NCBI RefSeq assembly: GCF_900302505.1 | Contig: NZ_OMOJ01000014.1 | Coordinates: 1-64,000, forward strand | Source: Pseudoprimorskyibacter insulae | GTDB taxonomy: Bacteria; Pseudomonadota; Alphaproteobacteria; Rhodobacterales; Rhodobacteraceae | DNA length: 64,000 nucleotides | Direction: 5' to 3' | Shown: positions 35,960 through 45,331 of the stretch, piece after piece | Numbering within the stretch: the stretch's first letter is position 1 | Layout of the letters: every line of letters starts with the position of its first letter | Notes under the pieces: generated by a model | What the model was told of the DNA's origin: nothing | The model's database searches: none | What the model saw: the letters and a program-made list of their open reading frames with translations, nothing else | Program-made: the position numbers and the translations under genes

Positions 35960-36754
35960 ATGAGCACCATTTTGTTTATCCCCGCCCGCTATGCCTCGAC
36001 CCGCTATCCCGGCAAGCCGCTGGCCGCACTGCGCCAGCCCGACGGCAGCAGCAAAACGCTGATCCAAATGAGCTGGGAAGCCGCGCAGGGCATTCGCGGG
36101 GTCGATGCGGTTTACGTGGCCACAGATGACGATCGCATCCGCACCCATGCGAGAGGCTTTGGTGCGCAGGTCGTCATGACATCGCCCGAATGTGAAAACG
36201 GCACGGCCCGCTGCGCCGATGCGCTGGCCAATCTGGGCCAATCGCCGGATCTGGTGGTCAACCTTCAGGGCGATGCGCCCCTGACCCCGCCGTGGTTCAT
36301 CGAGGCGCTGATCGATGCGATGAAGGCCGACACCAGCATCGGCATGGCCACGCCGGTGCTGCGCTGCGACGCCCAGACCTATGCCAATTTCACCGAAGAC
36401 CGCCGCAATGGCCGCGTCGGCGGCACCACCGCCGTCTTTGACCGTCACATGAACGCGCTTTATTTCTCAAAAGAAGTGCTGCCCTTCATCGATCCGGGCA
36501 AGCTGCCCGATCCGATCCCGGTGTTTCACCACGTGGGCGTTTACGCCTACCGCCCCGAGGCGCTGGCCGCCTATGTCGCCAGCCCCGCCTGCCAGCTCGA
36601 AAAGCTGGAAGGTCTGGAACAGCTGCGTTTCCTGCACAACGGAACGCCCGTGCGCTGCGTCGAAGTCGATGCGCGTGGACGGCTGTTCTGGGAACTCAAC
36701 AACCCCGAAGATGTCGCCCGGATTGAAGGCGCACTGGAGGCCCAAGCCCAATGA
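35960..36754 (+). CDS. kdsB: 3-deoxy-manno-octulosonate cytidylyltransferase
   Basis: A 264-aa enzyme that activates Kdo as CMP-Kdo. It begins with [16 protein letters not shown], the nucleotide-binding motif of this family, and contains [25 protein letters not shown] and the hydrophobic ending. In many KdsB proteins the third block reads VNVQGDEP; here it is NLQGDAPL, a small deviation. The start ATG 35960 begins the homology. Its stop overlaps the kdsA start by four bases (ATGA), so the two are translationally coupled. Confidence 0.9.
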   Translation: MSTILFIPARYASTRYPGKPLAALRQPDGSSKTLIQMSWEAAQGIRGVDAVYVATDDDRIRTHARGFGAQVVMTSPECENGTARCADALANLGQSPDLVVNLQGDAPLTPPWFIEALIDAMKADTSIGMATPVLRCDAQTYANFTEDRRNGRVGGTTAVFDRHMNALYFSKEVLPFIDPGKLPDPIPVFHHVGVYAYRPEALAAYVASPACQLEKLEGLEQLRFLHNGTPVRCVEVDARGRLFWELNNPEDVARIEGALEAQAQ

Positions 36755-37590
36755 CCCTGATCCCCGAAACCCGCACCGTGATGGTGGGCGATATCGCAAT
36801 TGGCGGCACCGCGCCCTTCGCCCTGATTGCCGGCCCCTGCCAGCTTGAAAGCCTCGATCACGCCCGCATGATGGCCACCCGTATCGCCGAGGCCTGCGAG
36901 GCCACCGGCACGCGCTTTATCTTCAAGGCCAGCTATGACAAGGCGAACCGGTCCTCGATCACCACCCAGCGCGGTCTGGGCATGGAAGAGGGGCTCAAGA
37001 TCCTTGGTCAGATCAAATCCGAATTTGGCTGCCCCGTGCTGACAGATGTGCATGAGGCCAGCCATTGCGCCCCCGCAGCCGAGGTTTGCGACGTGCTGCA
37101 AATCCCCGCCTTCCTCTGCCGCCAGACCGACCTTCTGGTGGCGGCGGGCAAGACCGGCGCGGTGATCAACGTCAAGAAAGGCCAGTTTCTGGCCCCGTGG
37201 GACATGGGCAATGTCGCCGAAAAGATCGCCAGCACTGGCAATCAGAACATCCTGCTATGTGATCGCGGCACCTCGTTCGGCTATAACACGCTGGTCAGCG
37301 ATTTCCGCGGCCTGCCGACCATGGCCCAGACCGGCTATCCGGTGGTGTTTGATGCCACGCACTCGGTGCAGCAACCGGGCGGGCAGGGCACCACATCGGG
37401 CGGCCAGCGCGAATTCGTGCCGGTTCTGGCCCGCGCCGCCTGCGCCGTGGGCGTGCATGCGCTGTTCATCGAAACCCACGAAGACCCGGACCGCGCGCCA
37501 TCGGACGGGCCGAACATGGTGCCGGTGGATCAGCTGGGCGTTTTGATCGGCCAGCTGCGCGCCATCGACGATCTGATCAAGGCCCAGTAA
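36751..37590 (+). CDS. kdsA: 3-deoxy-8-phosphooctulonate synthase
   Basis: A 279-aa enzyme joining arabinose-5-phosphate and phosphoenolpyruvate into Kdo-8-phosphate. Recognised by [59 protein letters not shown] and [13 protein letters not shown] near the C-terminus. Length is normal. The next gene starts 10 bases downstream. Neither kdsC (the Kdo-8-phosphate phosphatase) nor kpsC/kpsS is in the window, so the pathway needs genes elsewhere. Confidence 0.95.
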   Translation: MTLIPETRTVMVGDIAIGGTAPFALIAGPCQLESLDHARMMATRIAEACEATGTRFIFKASYDKANRSSITTQRGLGMEEGLKILGQIKSEFGCPVLTDVHEASHCAPAAEVCDVLQIPAFLCRQTDLLVAAGKTGAVINVKKGQFLAPWDMGNVAEKIASTGNQNILLCDRGTSFGYNTLVSDFRGLPTMAQTGYPVVFDATHSVQQPGGQGTTSGGQREFVPVLARAACAVGVHALFIETHEDPDRAPSDGPNMVPVDQLGVLIGQLRAIDDLIKAQ

Positions 37591-37599
37591 GGACTGCCC

Positions 37600-38604
37600 A
37601 TGCCCAAGGCTCTTATCACCGGCGCGGCCGGGTTCATCGGCTTTCATCTGGCCCGCCGCCTTCTGGCCGAAGGCTATGAGGTCACCGGGCTGGACAACCT
37701 CAGCGACTATTACGACGTCGGGCTGAAACAGGCCCGGCTGGACCGGCTGGATCACCCCGGATTTCGCTTTGTGCACGCCGCCGTCGAAGAGCCGGGCCGC
37801 CTGATGGGCCTGATGTCCGAGACCCGGTTTGATCTGGTGGTGCATCTGGCCGCCCAGGCCGGGGTGCGCTATTCGATCGAGGCCCCGCGCGCCTATCTGG
37901 ACAGCAATATCACCGGCACGTTCGAATTGCTGGAGGCCGCCCGCGCCCATCCGCCCGCGCATATGCTGCTGGCCTCGTCTTCTTCGGCCTATGGGGCCAA
38001 TACCGACATGCCCTATCGCGAAGACATGCGCGCCGATCACCAAATGAGCTTTTACGCCGCCACCAAGAAGGCCGGCGAGGCGATGGCCCATTCCTATGCG
38101 CATCTTTACGGCCTGCCGATCACCATGTTCCGCTTTTTCACGGTCTATGGTCCGTGGGGGCGGCCCGATATGGCGCTGTTCAAATTCACCCGCGCGATCC
38201 TGAACAGCGATCCGATCGACGTGTATAATTACGGCGATATGCAGCGCGATTTCACCTATATCGACGACCTGATCGAGGCGCTCTGGCGGCTGGCGGGGGT
38301 TGTGCCGCCCGCCAATGGCACCGCCGTTTGTCAGGGCGACAGCCTGTCGCCCGTGGCCCCATGGCGCATGGTGAATGTGGGCAATGATGCGCCCGCCAAG
38401 CTGACCGCCTTTATCGCCGCGATTGAGGCGGCCACCGGCCAGAGTGCCACGCAAAACCTGCTGCCCATCCAGCCCGGCGACGTGCCGGCCACATGGGCCG
38501 ACACCACCTTGTTGCGCGGGCTGACGGGGCAGGTGCCAGAGACGCCAATCATCGAAGGCGTGGCCGAATTCGTGCGCTGGTACAGGGACTATTACGGGGC
38601 TTAA
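37600..38604 (+). CDS. lpsL: UDP-glucuronate 4-epimerase
   Basis: A 334-aa SDR enzyme turning UDP-glucuronate into UDP-galacturonate. The Rossmann motif ITGAAGFIGFHLARRL is at residues 6-21; DNLSDYYDVGLKQARL (32-47) is characteristic of this subgroup; the catalytic pair is Tyr152-x3-Lys156 (YAATK). FRFFTVYGPWGRPDMA and RDFTYIDDLIEA follow. It uses the product of ugd (6861). Last gene of the glmM-kdsD-kdsB-kdsA-lpsL operon. The symbol is by family resemblance to rhizobial lpsL. Confidence 0.9.
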   Translation: MPKALITGAAGFIGFHLARRLLAEGYEVTGLDNLSDYYDVGLKQARLDRLDHPGFRFVHAAVEEPGRLMGLMSETRFDLVVHLAAQAGVRYSIEAPRAYLDSNITGTFELLEAARAHPPAHMLLASSSSAYGANTDMPYREDMRADHQMSFYAATKKAGEAMAHSYAHLYGLPITMFRFFTVYGPWGRPDMALFKFTRAILNSDPIDVYNYGDMQRDFTYIDDLIEALWRLAGVVPPANGTAVCQGDSLSPVAPWRMVNVGNDAPAKLTAFIAAIEAATGQSATQNLLPIQPGDVPATWADTTLLRGLTGQVPETPIIEGVAEFVRWYRDYYGA

Positions 38605-38715
38605 GGGCCACCGCAATGTTGCAACCAAGCAGAAGTGTCATCACCAGGCGCGACGGTAGCAAGGCTTAGCAGCCCGCAGACCTCAAATAGCGCAGGGCTG
38701 CAAATCCTTGCGGGC

Positions 38716-39135
38716 CTACGCGTCAGAACCGTCGTAAATGTCGAAGGCGATTGTCAGACCGCGCTCGGCCAGCTTCTGCAACGTCTCGTTCGATAGACTG
38801 ATCCCTTCATTGCCTTCCTCCATGAACAGGCCGCAAAAGACGTCTGCCCGGAAACGTGAGGTGAGGTCTTGCCAAATATTCAAGTCGTCAGTGAGCCGAT
38901 CGAATATCTCGGATATCTGAGCATCAAAGTCGCCTGGTTCGCGCCGTTCTGCGCTCAAGCGCCATCCGCCGCTTCGGGCCGTTCGTTTGTTCCCTGTGCC
39001 CTTGTCGACAATCTCTTCTCCCTTCCTCTCGGATTTGGTTGTCTGACAACCGAGTAGGCGGGTGAGTTCATCGGGGTCTAAATCGTCGCCACAGAACCGA
39101 AGTGAGGCGGCTGAACCGCACGACTGCGCGCTCAT
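38716..39135 (-). CDS. DUF4279 domain protein
   Basis: A 139-aa protein matching the DUF4279 pattern: LRFCGDDLDPDELTRLLGC near the start, RSGGWRLSAERREPGDFDAQ in the middle and GLTIAFDIYDGSDA at the end. The family has no established function and often occurs as single genes on mobile or variable DNA. ATG 39135 (MSAQSC) is selected because homology begins about ten residues later; the ORF continues upstream without matching. The gene stands alone and on the opposite strand to the operon before it, and looks like an insertion between that operon and manB. Confidence 0.72.
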   Translation of the reverse strand: MSAQSCGSAASLRFCGDDLDPDELTRLLGCQTTKSERKGEEIVDKGTGNKRTARSGGWRLSAERREPGDFDAQISEIFDRLTDDLNIWQDLTSRFRADVFCGLFMEEGNEGISLSNETLQKLAERGLTIAFDIYDGSDA

Positions 39136-39313
39136 AATATGCGGCCATCTTTGAAGGGCGACCCGGAGGACGGCAACCAGTCTTCTTGTAGCCGGTCTTT
39201 GCGCTGACCGGTTTGACCTTTGGCCGTGGGGCGGCCTTCTCCTGCTCCACTTTGACATGGGCGAGGACAGCACAATCGATCCGCTAATTAAGATTATGTT
39301 AATAAAATGCGAA
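39136..39313. other. Intergenic region upstream of the DUF4279 gene
   Basis: About 180 bp with no supported gene. The minus strand can be read as a short Lys/Pro/Arg-rich peptide (KPVSAKTGYKKTGCRPPG), which does not match a family I know. The end next to 39300 is AT-rich (taattaagattatgttaataaaa). Confidence 0.35.
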
Positions 39314-39349
39314 TTGGGCAGGAACAGAGACTGGTCCGTGCCTGCCCAA
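39314..39349 (-). terminator. Rho-independent terminator after manB
   Basis: TTGGGCAGG (39314-39322) pairs perfectly with CCTGCCCAA (39341-39349). In the minus direction it lies six bases past the manB stop and is followed by an AT-rich run (ttcgcattttatta). Confidence 0.7.
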
Positions 39350-39354
39350 AGCGA

Positions 39355-40749
39355 TCAGATCATCGCGCGCAGCTTGGTCAGGTGGGTGTTCACCAGATCC
39401 CAGGCACGCTCGGCACTGGAGGCTTCGGCATAGCAGCGCAGCTCGGGCGCGTTGCCGGATGGGCGCAGATGCACCACATCGCCATTGGCAAAGCTGACCC
39501 GCAGGCCGTCCAGCGTGTTGATGTCGCTGGCCTCGCTGCCGGTCTCAAAGAACGCCGCGCGGGCGGCGGCATCGTCGCGCAGGGCGGCGATCAGCTTGGC
39601 CGAGGCTTCGGTCGGAACCTCGGTCAACCGGTTGGCGGCGGTAAAGCGCGGCGGCAGCGCGGCCACCACATCGGCCAGCGGCTGACCGGCGGCTTTTGCG
39701 GCATGCAGGCTGCACAGGATCGGCAGCAGGCAATCGCGCGTCATCAGCGGCGCCAGCGCCCCGGTCGGGCCTTTGGCCTCAAAGCCCAGCAGGAACCCGC
39801 CATTGGCCTCATAGCCCACAACTGCGGCCCCGGCATCGCCTGCCAGAACCTCTTCCATCGCGGCGATCACATAGGGCGAGCCGATGCGGCTGAGACGGAT
39901 ATCGGTGAAGGCGGGCATGGCTTCGATCATCGTGTTGGACGAGATCGGCGTACAGATCACCGAGGCCCCCAGCGCCCGCGCCGTCAAAGCGCCCAGCACA
40001 TCGCCCGGCACCACTTGGCCGGTGTGATCGGTGACCATCGGGCGGTCTGCATCGCCATCGGTCGAGATCAGCGCATCCAGCCCGTTTGCGGTGCACCAGT
40101 CTCTGAACTGGCTGCGGGTGTCCTCGTCCACCGCTTCGGTATCGACCGGGGTAAACGTGTCGGTCCGGCCCAGCGGGACGGCGGTGCCGCCCAGGGCCTC
40201 GACCACCTCAACCATGACATCGCGCGCAACCGAGCTGTGCTGATAGACGCCCACCGTCAGACCCGTCAGCGCATCGCCGCCAAAGGCCGCCGCATAGCGG
40301 GCCACGTAATCGCGCAGCGCGCCTTCGTCCGACGCGGGCAGCGGGGTTTCTTCGGCCCAGGCGCGTGTGCTGTCCAGATGGGCCAGAATATTGGCCTCAT
40401 CGGCTTTGCTGATCTCGCCTTGCGTGGTGTAGAACTTCAGCCCGTTGCGATCGGCGGGGATGTGGCTGCCGGTGATCATAATGGCCCCTGCCCCGGCCTT
40501 GGCAGCCGCCGCCGCCAGCGCGGGCGTCGGCAGAACGCCTGCCACGCACAGGGTCAGCCCCTGTGCCCGGACCGCGGCAATCACCGCGCGGGCAATATCG
40601 GGCGAGGACGGGCGCAGATCCCAGCCGACGTAAACAACGCCGCCGGTGTCACAGGTCTGGGTGAAGGAAACGGTGTAATCCTGAACCAGTTCAGGGGTCA
40701 GTTCGGTGACCAGTCCGCGCAATCCGCTGGTGCCAAATTTGGGGGCCAT
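39355..40749 (-). CDS. manB: Phosphomannomutase (alpha-D-phosphohexomutase)
   Basis: A 464-aa phosphohexomutase making mannose-1-phosphate from mannose-6-phosphate, which feeds manC. The N-terminus FGTSGLRGLV, active-site Ser95 in IMITGSHIPADRNG, Mg2+ loop STDGDADRP, sugar loop GYEANGGF and phosphate loop RPSGNAPELR are all present and in order. HIPAD instead of the commoner HNP places it in the RfbK2/ManB-like branch with less certain substrate (mannose or glucose). The ATG at 40749 fits the family start. It stands alone with its own terminator. Confidence 0.87.
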   Translation of the reverse strand: MAPKFGTSGLRGLVTELTPELVQDYTVSFTQTCDTGGVVYVGWDLRPSSPDIARAVIAAVRAQGLTLCVAGVLPTPALAAAAAKAGAGAIMITGSHIPADRNGLKFYTTQGEISKADEANILAHLDSTRAWAEETPLPASDEGALRDYVARYAAAFGGDALTGLTVGVYQHSSVARDVMVEVVEALGGTAVPLGRTDTFTPVDTEAVDEDTRSQFRDWCTANGLDALISTDGDADRPMVTDHTGQVVPGDVLGALTARALGASVICTPISSNTMIEAMPAFTDIRLSRIGSPYVIAAMEEVLAGDAGAAVVGYEANGGFLLGFEAKGPTGALAPLMTRDCLLPILCSLHAAKAAGQPLADVVAALPPRFTAANRLTEVPTEASAKLIAALRDDAAARAAFFETGSEASDINTLDGLRVSFANGDVVHLRPSGNAPELRCYAEASSAERAWDLVNTHLTKLRAMI

Positions 40750-40985
40750 ATGAATGATCTCTTCTTAGTATATGAGGGTCTTGCTGACCTGCACATATCA
40801 CAGATCCCGCACAAGGTAAGGGCGGCACCCCGCCCTGCCCCGGCAACGGCGGCAGAAAATTCAACAGACGCCCGCGCCTTGCCCTGAAATCGCCTTTGCC
40901 GGGAACTAATTGCGAAGGCGACTCGTCGCGTGATAGCGTTTTTCAAAAGCACCCGGCGTGAACAGGGATATTAAGAGGCACGGCA
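40750..40985. promoter_or_regulatory. Divergent intergenic region manB / RTX gene
   Basis: 236 bp without a gene, holding the upstream regions of manB (-) and the 1397-aa RTX gene (+). The RTX gene has AAGAGG about eight bases before its ATG. No clear promoter or repeat is seen. Confidence 0.4.
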
Positions 40986-43900
40986 ATGGCAACCTATGAT
41001 TTCAATGCGTTCTATTTTGCAACGGACGATCTGACGGGCGAGATTGACACGTTCAACGCGGCCACCGTGACCCTTGTGGTGGCCCCCAAGACCACCAGTT
41101 TCACCTATGCCTATGACACGGCCCAGCAAAGCGGCACCCCCACCACGATCGAGGTCGATCCGACCAATATCTACGGACTGCTGTTTGACGATCAGATCAT
41201 CGATCCGGCCGACCGCGAAGCCCATGTGCTGAAGGTGACCTGGGGCTCGGCCTCGTCTCCGAATGTGTCCTATGTGCTGACGGTCGACATCACCACCGGC
41301 GCGGGCGGGCAATATGCCGTGGTCCTGGGCGGCGCACCGATTTCGGTCTCCAGCGTCTCGAGCATGGTGGCCTTCAACAACTCGATCATTTCCGCCGTCG
41401 ATGTGCCCGCCACCAGCAGCTTTGCTGCCGGCAAGGCGATTTCCTTCAGCGCCCTGCCCGATGGCTATACGGTCGGCGATGACGACGAGATTTTCGGCAC
41501 CAATGATGACAACCATTTCCAAGGCGGCAATGGCGATGACTCGTTCCATGCCAGCACCGGCAATGACACGATCGACGGCGGCAACGATTCCGACACGGTC
41601 TTCTACGAAGGCCTGAGCACGGGCGTATCGATCAACCTGTCCAACACCACCAGCAATGGCGTGACGCGCGGCACCGCCCAAAAGGGCGCGACCGGCGGAA
41701 CCGACACCCTGATCGAGATCGAAAACGTGCACGGGTCACACCATGACGACCTCATCATGCTGGATTACAGCGGCTACACCTTTGACCGGGGCGGCAATGA
41801 CACGGTGATCGGCGGCGCGGGCGACAACCGGTTCAACGCAGGCAGCGGCAATGACAGCTATGCAGGCGGCTCGGGCACGGATGAAATCTCGTATCGCGAC
41901 GATGGCTATGACAGCGCAGGCGCGGCTGCGGGCGGCATCACCGTCACCATGACCGGCCAGAACGCGGGCACCATCGTGGATGCCTGGGTCGGCAATGACA
42001 CCATCAGCAGCATCGAACGGGTGCTTGGCTCGGCGCTGGCCGACACGATGACCGGCGGCGCGGGCAATGACTTTTTCTGGGGCGATGACGGCGATGATGT
42101 CCTCAGCGGCGGCACTGGCCAAGACACGCTTCTGGGCGGGAATGGCAATGACAGTCTGAACCCCGGCAATTCTGACAACTTCAACGTGATCGTCGCCGGG
42201 GCCGGGGATGACACGGTCGATTTCACCGGCATCACCGCGCAGTACTTCAACCCCGCGCTCTATCACTATGACCTGCCACAAGGCATCAACGCCGCCGTGG
42301 ACGGGGCGGCCAATACCGCCAGCATCGACAAGAACGGCGCAGGCATCACGACCATCGTCAATGTCCGCGCCGCGCTGCAAGGCGACGGGCTGACCCTCAA
42401 TGGCACCAGCTATGACGACCTGTTCAACATCGACCTGACCTCGGGCGATTGGGTCGGGGTCGAGGGCGAGCGTGGCAATGACACGATCAATATCGGCGCG
42501 GGCAATGGCACCGTGCGCATCGACTATATGGACAGCTCGGCCACCAGCGGCGTGCTGGCCAACCTGACCTCCGGCATCGTCGCCAATGACGGGCTGGGCT
42601 ATATCGATCAGATCAACATCGACGTGGGCGCCCGTCTGGTGGAAATCCGCGGCACCGATCTGGACGATTCCATCATGGGCAGCGCCGGCAGCGACCGGTT
42701 CATCACCGAACAGGGCGATGACACGATCGACGGCTCGGACGGCTGGGACACGGTGCGCTACAACCGCAGCGGCGTGGGCGCGGTCACTGTCGATCTGGGC
42801 GCAGGCACCGCCACTGGCACCTGGGATGGCGTGGTGTTCTTTGACACGCTGCGCAACATCGAAGCGGTCTCGGGCTCGCGCGATGATGACGATCTGCTGA
42901 TCGGCGATGACAATGACAACTATCTGGCGGGCGAAGGCGGCAATGACACGCTGATCGGCAATGGCGGCGATGACAGCTTTGAGGATCTGGACGGCGACAA
43001 CTCGATCTCGGGCGGGTCTGGCGAAGACTATGCCACCATCGGGCGCGGCAACAGCACCGTGGATGGCGGGGCCGATTACGACACGGTCGAGATCGTCGAT
43101 GACACCTCAGAGGCGCTGGTCATCAACTTCACCGACGGGGTAAATGGCGATCAGCCGCGCATCATCGGGCGCAGCGATCATAGCGCCTCGGCCACGGTCT
43201 ATTACGCCGCCACCCTCAACAACATCGAACGCATCGCCGTGGATTTCGAAGGCGATCTGCTGGTGCTGGGCGATGACAACGACAACACCATCGACCTGTT
43301 GGCCGATATGTCCACCCTGACCTTCCACGGCGGCGGTGGCACCGACCAGTTGCAGATGCACCGCCTGACTATGGAGGGCGACACAACCTCTGGCGTCACG
43401 CTGGACGAATTCCTGACCTCGGGCATGGGGCTGGAGTATGACAGCAGCACCGGCGATCTGCGGATGACCAATGCCGAAGGCAGCACGGTCGCCCTTCTGA
43501 GCGGCGTCGAAGAGATCCGCTTTGCCGATCAGACCATGACCATCGCGCAGGTGGTCTCGGCGGCGGGGGGCGGCGGTCCGACCAATGCCGATGACGATCT
43601 GACCGGCACCGATGACAATGACACCATCGACGCCCAAGACGGCAATGACACGGTCACCGGGCTTGATGGCGATGACAAGCTGATCGGCGGCAATGGCAAC
43701 GACAGCCTGTCGGGCGGCGACGGCAATGACACGCTTCAGGGCGGCGCGGGCGATGATACGCTCGATGCCTCGGGCGGCAGCGCCTCGACCAACTATTTCG
43801 GCGATTACGTCATGCCGGGCACCGGGTCCAACACGATCATTGGGCATGAATTGCTGTTTGAAACCGATGGCATCGACATCGGCTATCAAGATGTCACCGG

Positions 43901-45179
43901 CTCAGGCGGGTTGACGATCACCGTGGGCGAAAACGGCACCGGCACCACGACCTCGGCGGTGGCCGGGGTGGTCAATGACACCTTCACCTACGCCCACCGC
44001 TTTGATGGCTCGCCCGATGGCGATACGTTCAACGGGTCGGACAACAGCCAGTGGGAAGGCTGGGGCGGCGGCGCCGGGAATGACACGATCAACGGCGGCG
44101 GCGGTTATGACGAACTGCTGTACCATCAAGACGCCAGCAACGGCGGCACGGGCGCGATCGCCATCAACTTTGACACCGGCACCGCCATCGATCCTTTCGG
44201 CAATGTCGATATCTTCACCGGCATCGAAGCCGTGCGCGGCACCGCACTGGCCGATAGCATGGTCGGGTCGGCCGCGCTCAGCTTCCTCAGCTATCGCGGG
44301 CTGGATGGCAATGACACCATCACCGGCAGCAGCGCCTGGGACCGGATCGACTATAGCGTCGACGGCGGCTACGGCGGCACGGCAGGCATCATCGCCGACC
44401 TGACCGCCGGAACGGTTCAAGACGGTTTCGGCGCAACAGACACTGTCTCGCAAATCGACGGGGTGCGCGGCACCGATGCCAATGACAAGATCATCGGCGC
44501 CGGATTGGCCGAATTCCTGTCGGGCCGCGATGGCGATGACACGCTCAACGGCAATGCGGGCAATGACACGCTCAATGGCGGGGATGGGGCCGATACGCTG
44601 ATTGGCGGCGACGGCGATGATTTCATCTTTGGCGGTGACAGCGCGGCGGACCTGCGCGACATCGTCTATGGCGGCAATGGCAATGACAGCATCGACGGCG
44701 GCTACGGCAATGACGAATTGCGCGGCGACGCGGGCGATGACAGCATCGAGGGCGGTTACGGTGTGGATACCGTCATTGGCGGCGACGGCAACGATGTGCT
44801 GACCGGGTCGGCTTGGTCCGATCTGATCTTCGGTGGTAATGGCAACGATTTCATCAACGGGGGCTTCGGCTTTGACCGGGTGAACGGCGGCGCGGGTGCG
44901 GATAAGTTCTTCCACACCGGGAACGCGGGCCATGGCAGCGACTGGATTCAGGACTATGACGCCGCGCAGGGCGATGTGCTGTTCTATGGCGCAGCCGCGA
45001 CCAAGTCCGATTTCCTGGTGCAGCGCGCCACCACCGCCAGCGCGGGGGCGGACACCGTGCAAGAGGTGTTCATCACCCACAAAACCACGGGCGTTCTGCT
45101 TTGGGCGCTTGTGGACGGGGATGCCCAGACATCGCTGAACGTCCAAGCCGCCGGGCAGGTGTTCGACCTGCTGGCCTGA
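40986..45179 (+). CDS. Large RTX calcium-binding protein (1397 aa)
   Basis: A 1397-aa secreted-type protein without signal peptide. Residues 1-160 are a beta-rich N-terminal domain with no RTX (MATYDFNAFYFATDDL ... FSALPDGYTVGDDDE). Residues about 165-1215 alternate RTX rows with linker units like those of the 3293-aa protein (ISYRDDG..., VRYNRSGVGAVTVDLGAG, LLYHQDA). The last 180 residues are the shared C-terminal module (SAADLRDIVYGGNG ... AGHGSDWIQDYD ... FDLLA). The final 483 bp are almost identical to the end of the next gene. Probably exported by a type I system located elsewhere and loaded with Ca2+ outside the cell. Confidence 0.88.
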   Translation: MATYDFNAFYFATDDLTGEIDTFNAATVTLVVAPKTTSFTYAYDTAQQSGTPTTIEVDPTNIYGLLFDDQIIDPADREAHVLKVTWGSASSPNVSYVLTVDITTGAGGQYAVVLGGAPISVSSVSSMVAFNNSIISAVDVPATSSFAAGKAISFSALPDGYTVGDDDEIFGTNDDNHFQGGNGDDSFHASTGNDTIDGGNDSDTVFYEGLSTGVSINLSNTTSNGVTRGTAQKGATGGTDTLIEIENVHGSHHDDLIMLDYSGYTFDRGGNDTVIGGAGDNRFNAGSGNDSYAGGSGTDEISYRDDGYDSAGAAAGGITVTMTGQNAGTIVDAWVGNDTISSIERVLGSALADTMTGGAGNDFFWGDDGDDVLSGGTGQDTLLGGNGNDSLNPGNSDNFNVIVAGAGDDTVDFTGITAQYFNPALYHYDLPQGINAAVDGAANTASIDKNGAGITTIVNVRAALQGDGLTLNGTSYDDLFNIDLTSGDWVGVEGERGNDTINIGAGNGTVRIDYMDSSATSGVLANLTSGIVANDGLGYIDQINIDVGARLVEIRGTDLDDSIMGSAGSDRFITEQGDDTIDGSDGWDTVRYNRSGVGAVTVDLGAGTATGTWDGVVFFDTLRNIEAVSGSRDDDDLLIGDDNDNYLAGEGGNDTLIGNGGDDSFEDLDGDNSISGGSGEDYATIGRGNSTVDGGADYDTVEIVDDTSEALVINFTDGVNGDQPRIIGRSDHSASATVYYAATLNNIERIAVDFEGDLLVLGDDNDNTIDLLADMSTLTFHGGGGTDQLQMHRLTMEGDTTSGVTLDEFLTSGMGLEYDSSTGDLRMTNAEGSTVALLSGVEEIRFADQTMTIAQVVSAAGGGGPTNADDDLTGTDDNDTIDAQDGNDTVTGLDGDDKLIGGNGNDSLSGGDGNDTLQGGAGDDTLDASGGSASTNYFGDYVMPGTGSNTIIGHELLFETDGIDIGYQDVTGSGGLTITVGENGTGTTTSAVAGVVNDTFTYAHRFDGSPDGDTFNGSDNSQWEGWGGGAGNDTINGGGGYDELLYHQDASNGGTGAIAINFDTGTAIDPFGNVDIFTGIEAVRGTALADSMVGSAALSFLSYRGLDGNDTITGSSAWDRIDYSVDGGYGGTAGIIADLTAGTVQDGFGATDTVSQIDGVRGTDANDKIIGAGLAEFLSGRDGDDTLNGNAGNDTLNGGDGADTLIGGDGDDFIFGGDSAADLRDIVYGGNGNDSIDGGYGNDELRGDAGDDSIEGGYGVDTVIGGDGNDVLTGSAWSDLIFGGNGNDFINGGFGFDRVNGGAGADKFFHTGNAGHGSDWIQDYDAAQGDVLFYGAAATKSDFLVQRATTASAGADTVQEVFITHKTTGVLLWALVDGDAQTSLNVQAAGQVFDLLA
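44697..45179 (+). repeat. 483-bp near-identical direct repeat, copy 1 (end of 1397-aa RTX gene)
   Basis: Aligns without gaps to 46826-47308, with only about 20 mismatches by eye; the first 200 or so bases look identical. It encodes the shared C-terminal module. This similarity is far higher than between the rest of the two genes and indicates recent duplication or gene conversion. Confidence 0.85.
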
Positions 45180-45188
45180 CCCAGACAC

Positions 45189-45217
45189 GGGCATGGGGCC
45201 AAGGCCCCTGCCCTTTT
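45189..45217 (+). terminator. Rho-independent terminator after the 1397-aa RTX gene
   Basis: GGGCA-t-GGGGCC (45189-45200) pairs with GGCCCC-TGCCC (45203-45213), with one bulged base, followed by TTTT at 45214-45217. It lies ten bases past the stop codon. Confidence 0.75.
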
Positions 45218-45235
45218 CCGCATCGATGGTCCGGG

Positions 45236-45264
45236 AATCCTCCGTAGCCACAGGCCGGAGGATT
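45236..45264 (+). promoter_or_regulatory. Inverted repeat in the leader of the protease-RTX gene
   Basis: AATCCTCCG (45236-45244) and CGGAGGATT (45256-45264) form a 9-bp perfect stem with an 11-base loop, without a T run. Because of its position about 70 bases before the start codon it could be an operator or an mRNA leader hairpin. Confidence 0.35.
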
Positions 45265-45331
45265 TCCTATGCTGGGGCACAGGCGCGCGGGCTTTGCCCA
45301 CCAACCAGACAGATCCGACAAGGAGGCCAAG

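Noticed and set aside
39068-39250. Short minus-strand Lys/Pro-rich ORF (KPVSAKTGYKKTG) upstream of DUF4279
   Set aside because: Only 60 codons, overlaps the DUF4279 start in another frame and matches nothing I know; mentioned as intergenic only.
40971-43889. Minus-strand ORFs of 214-260 codons opposite the 1397-aa RTX gene
   Set aside because: Same shadow effect of RTX codons as for the giant gene.
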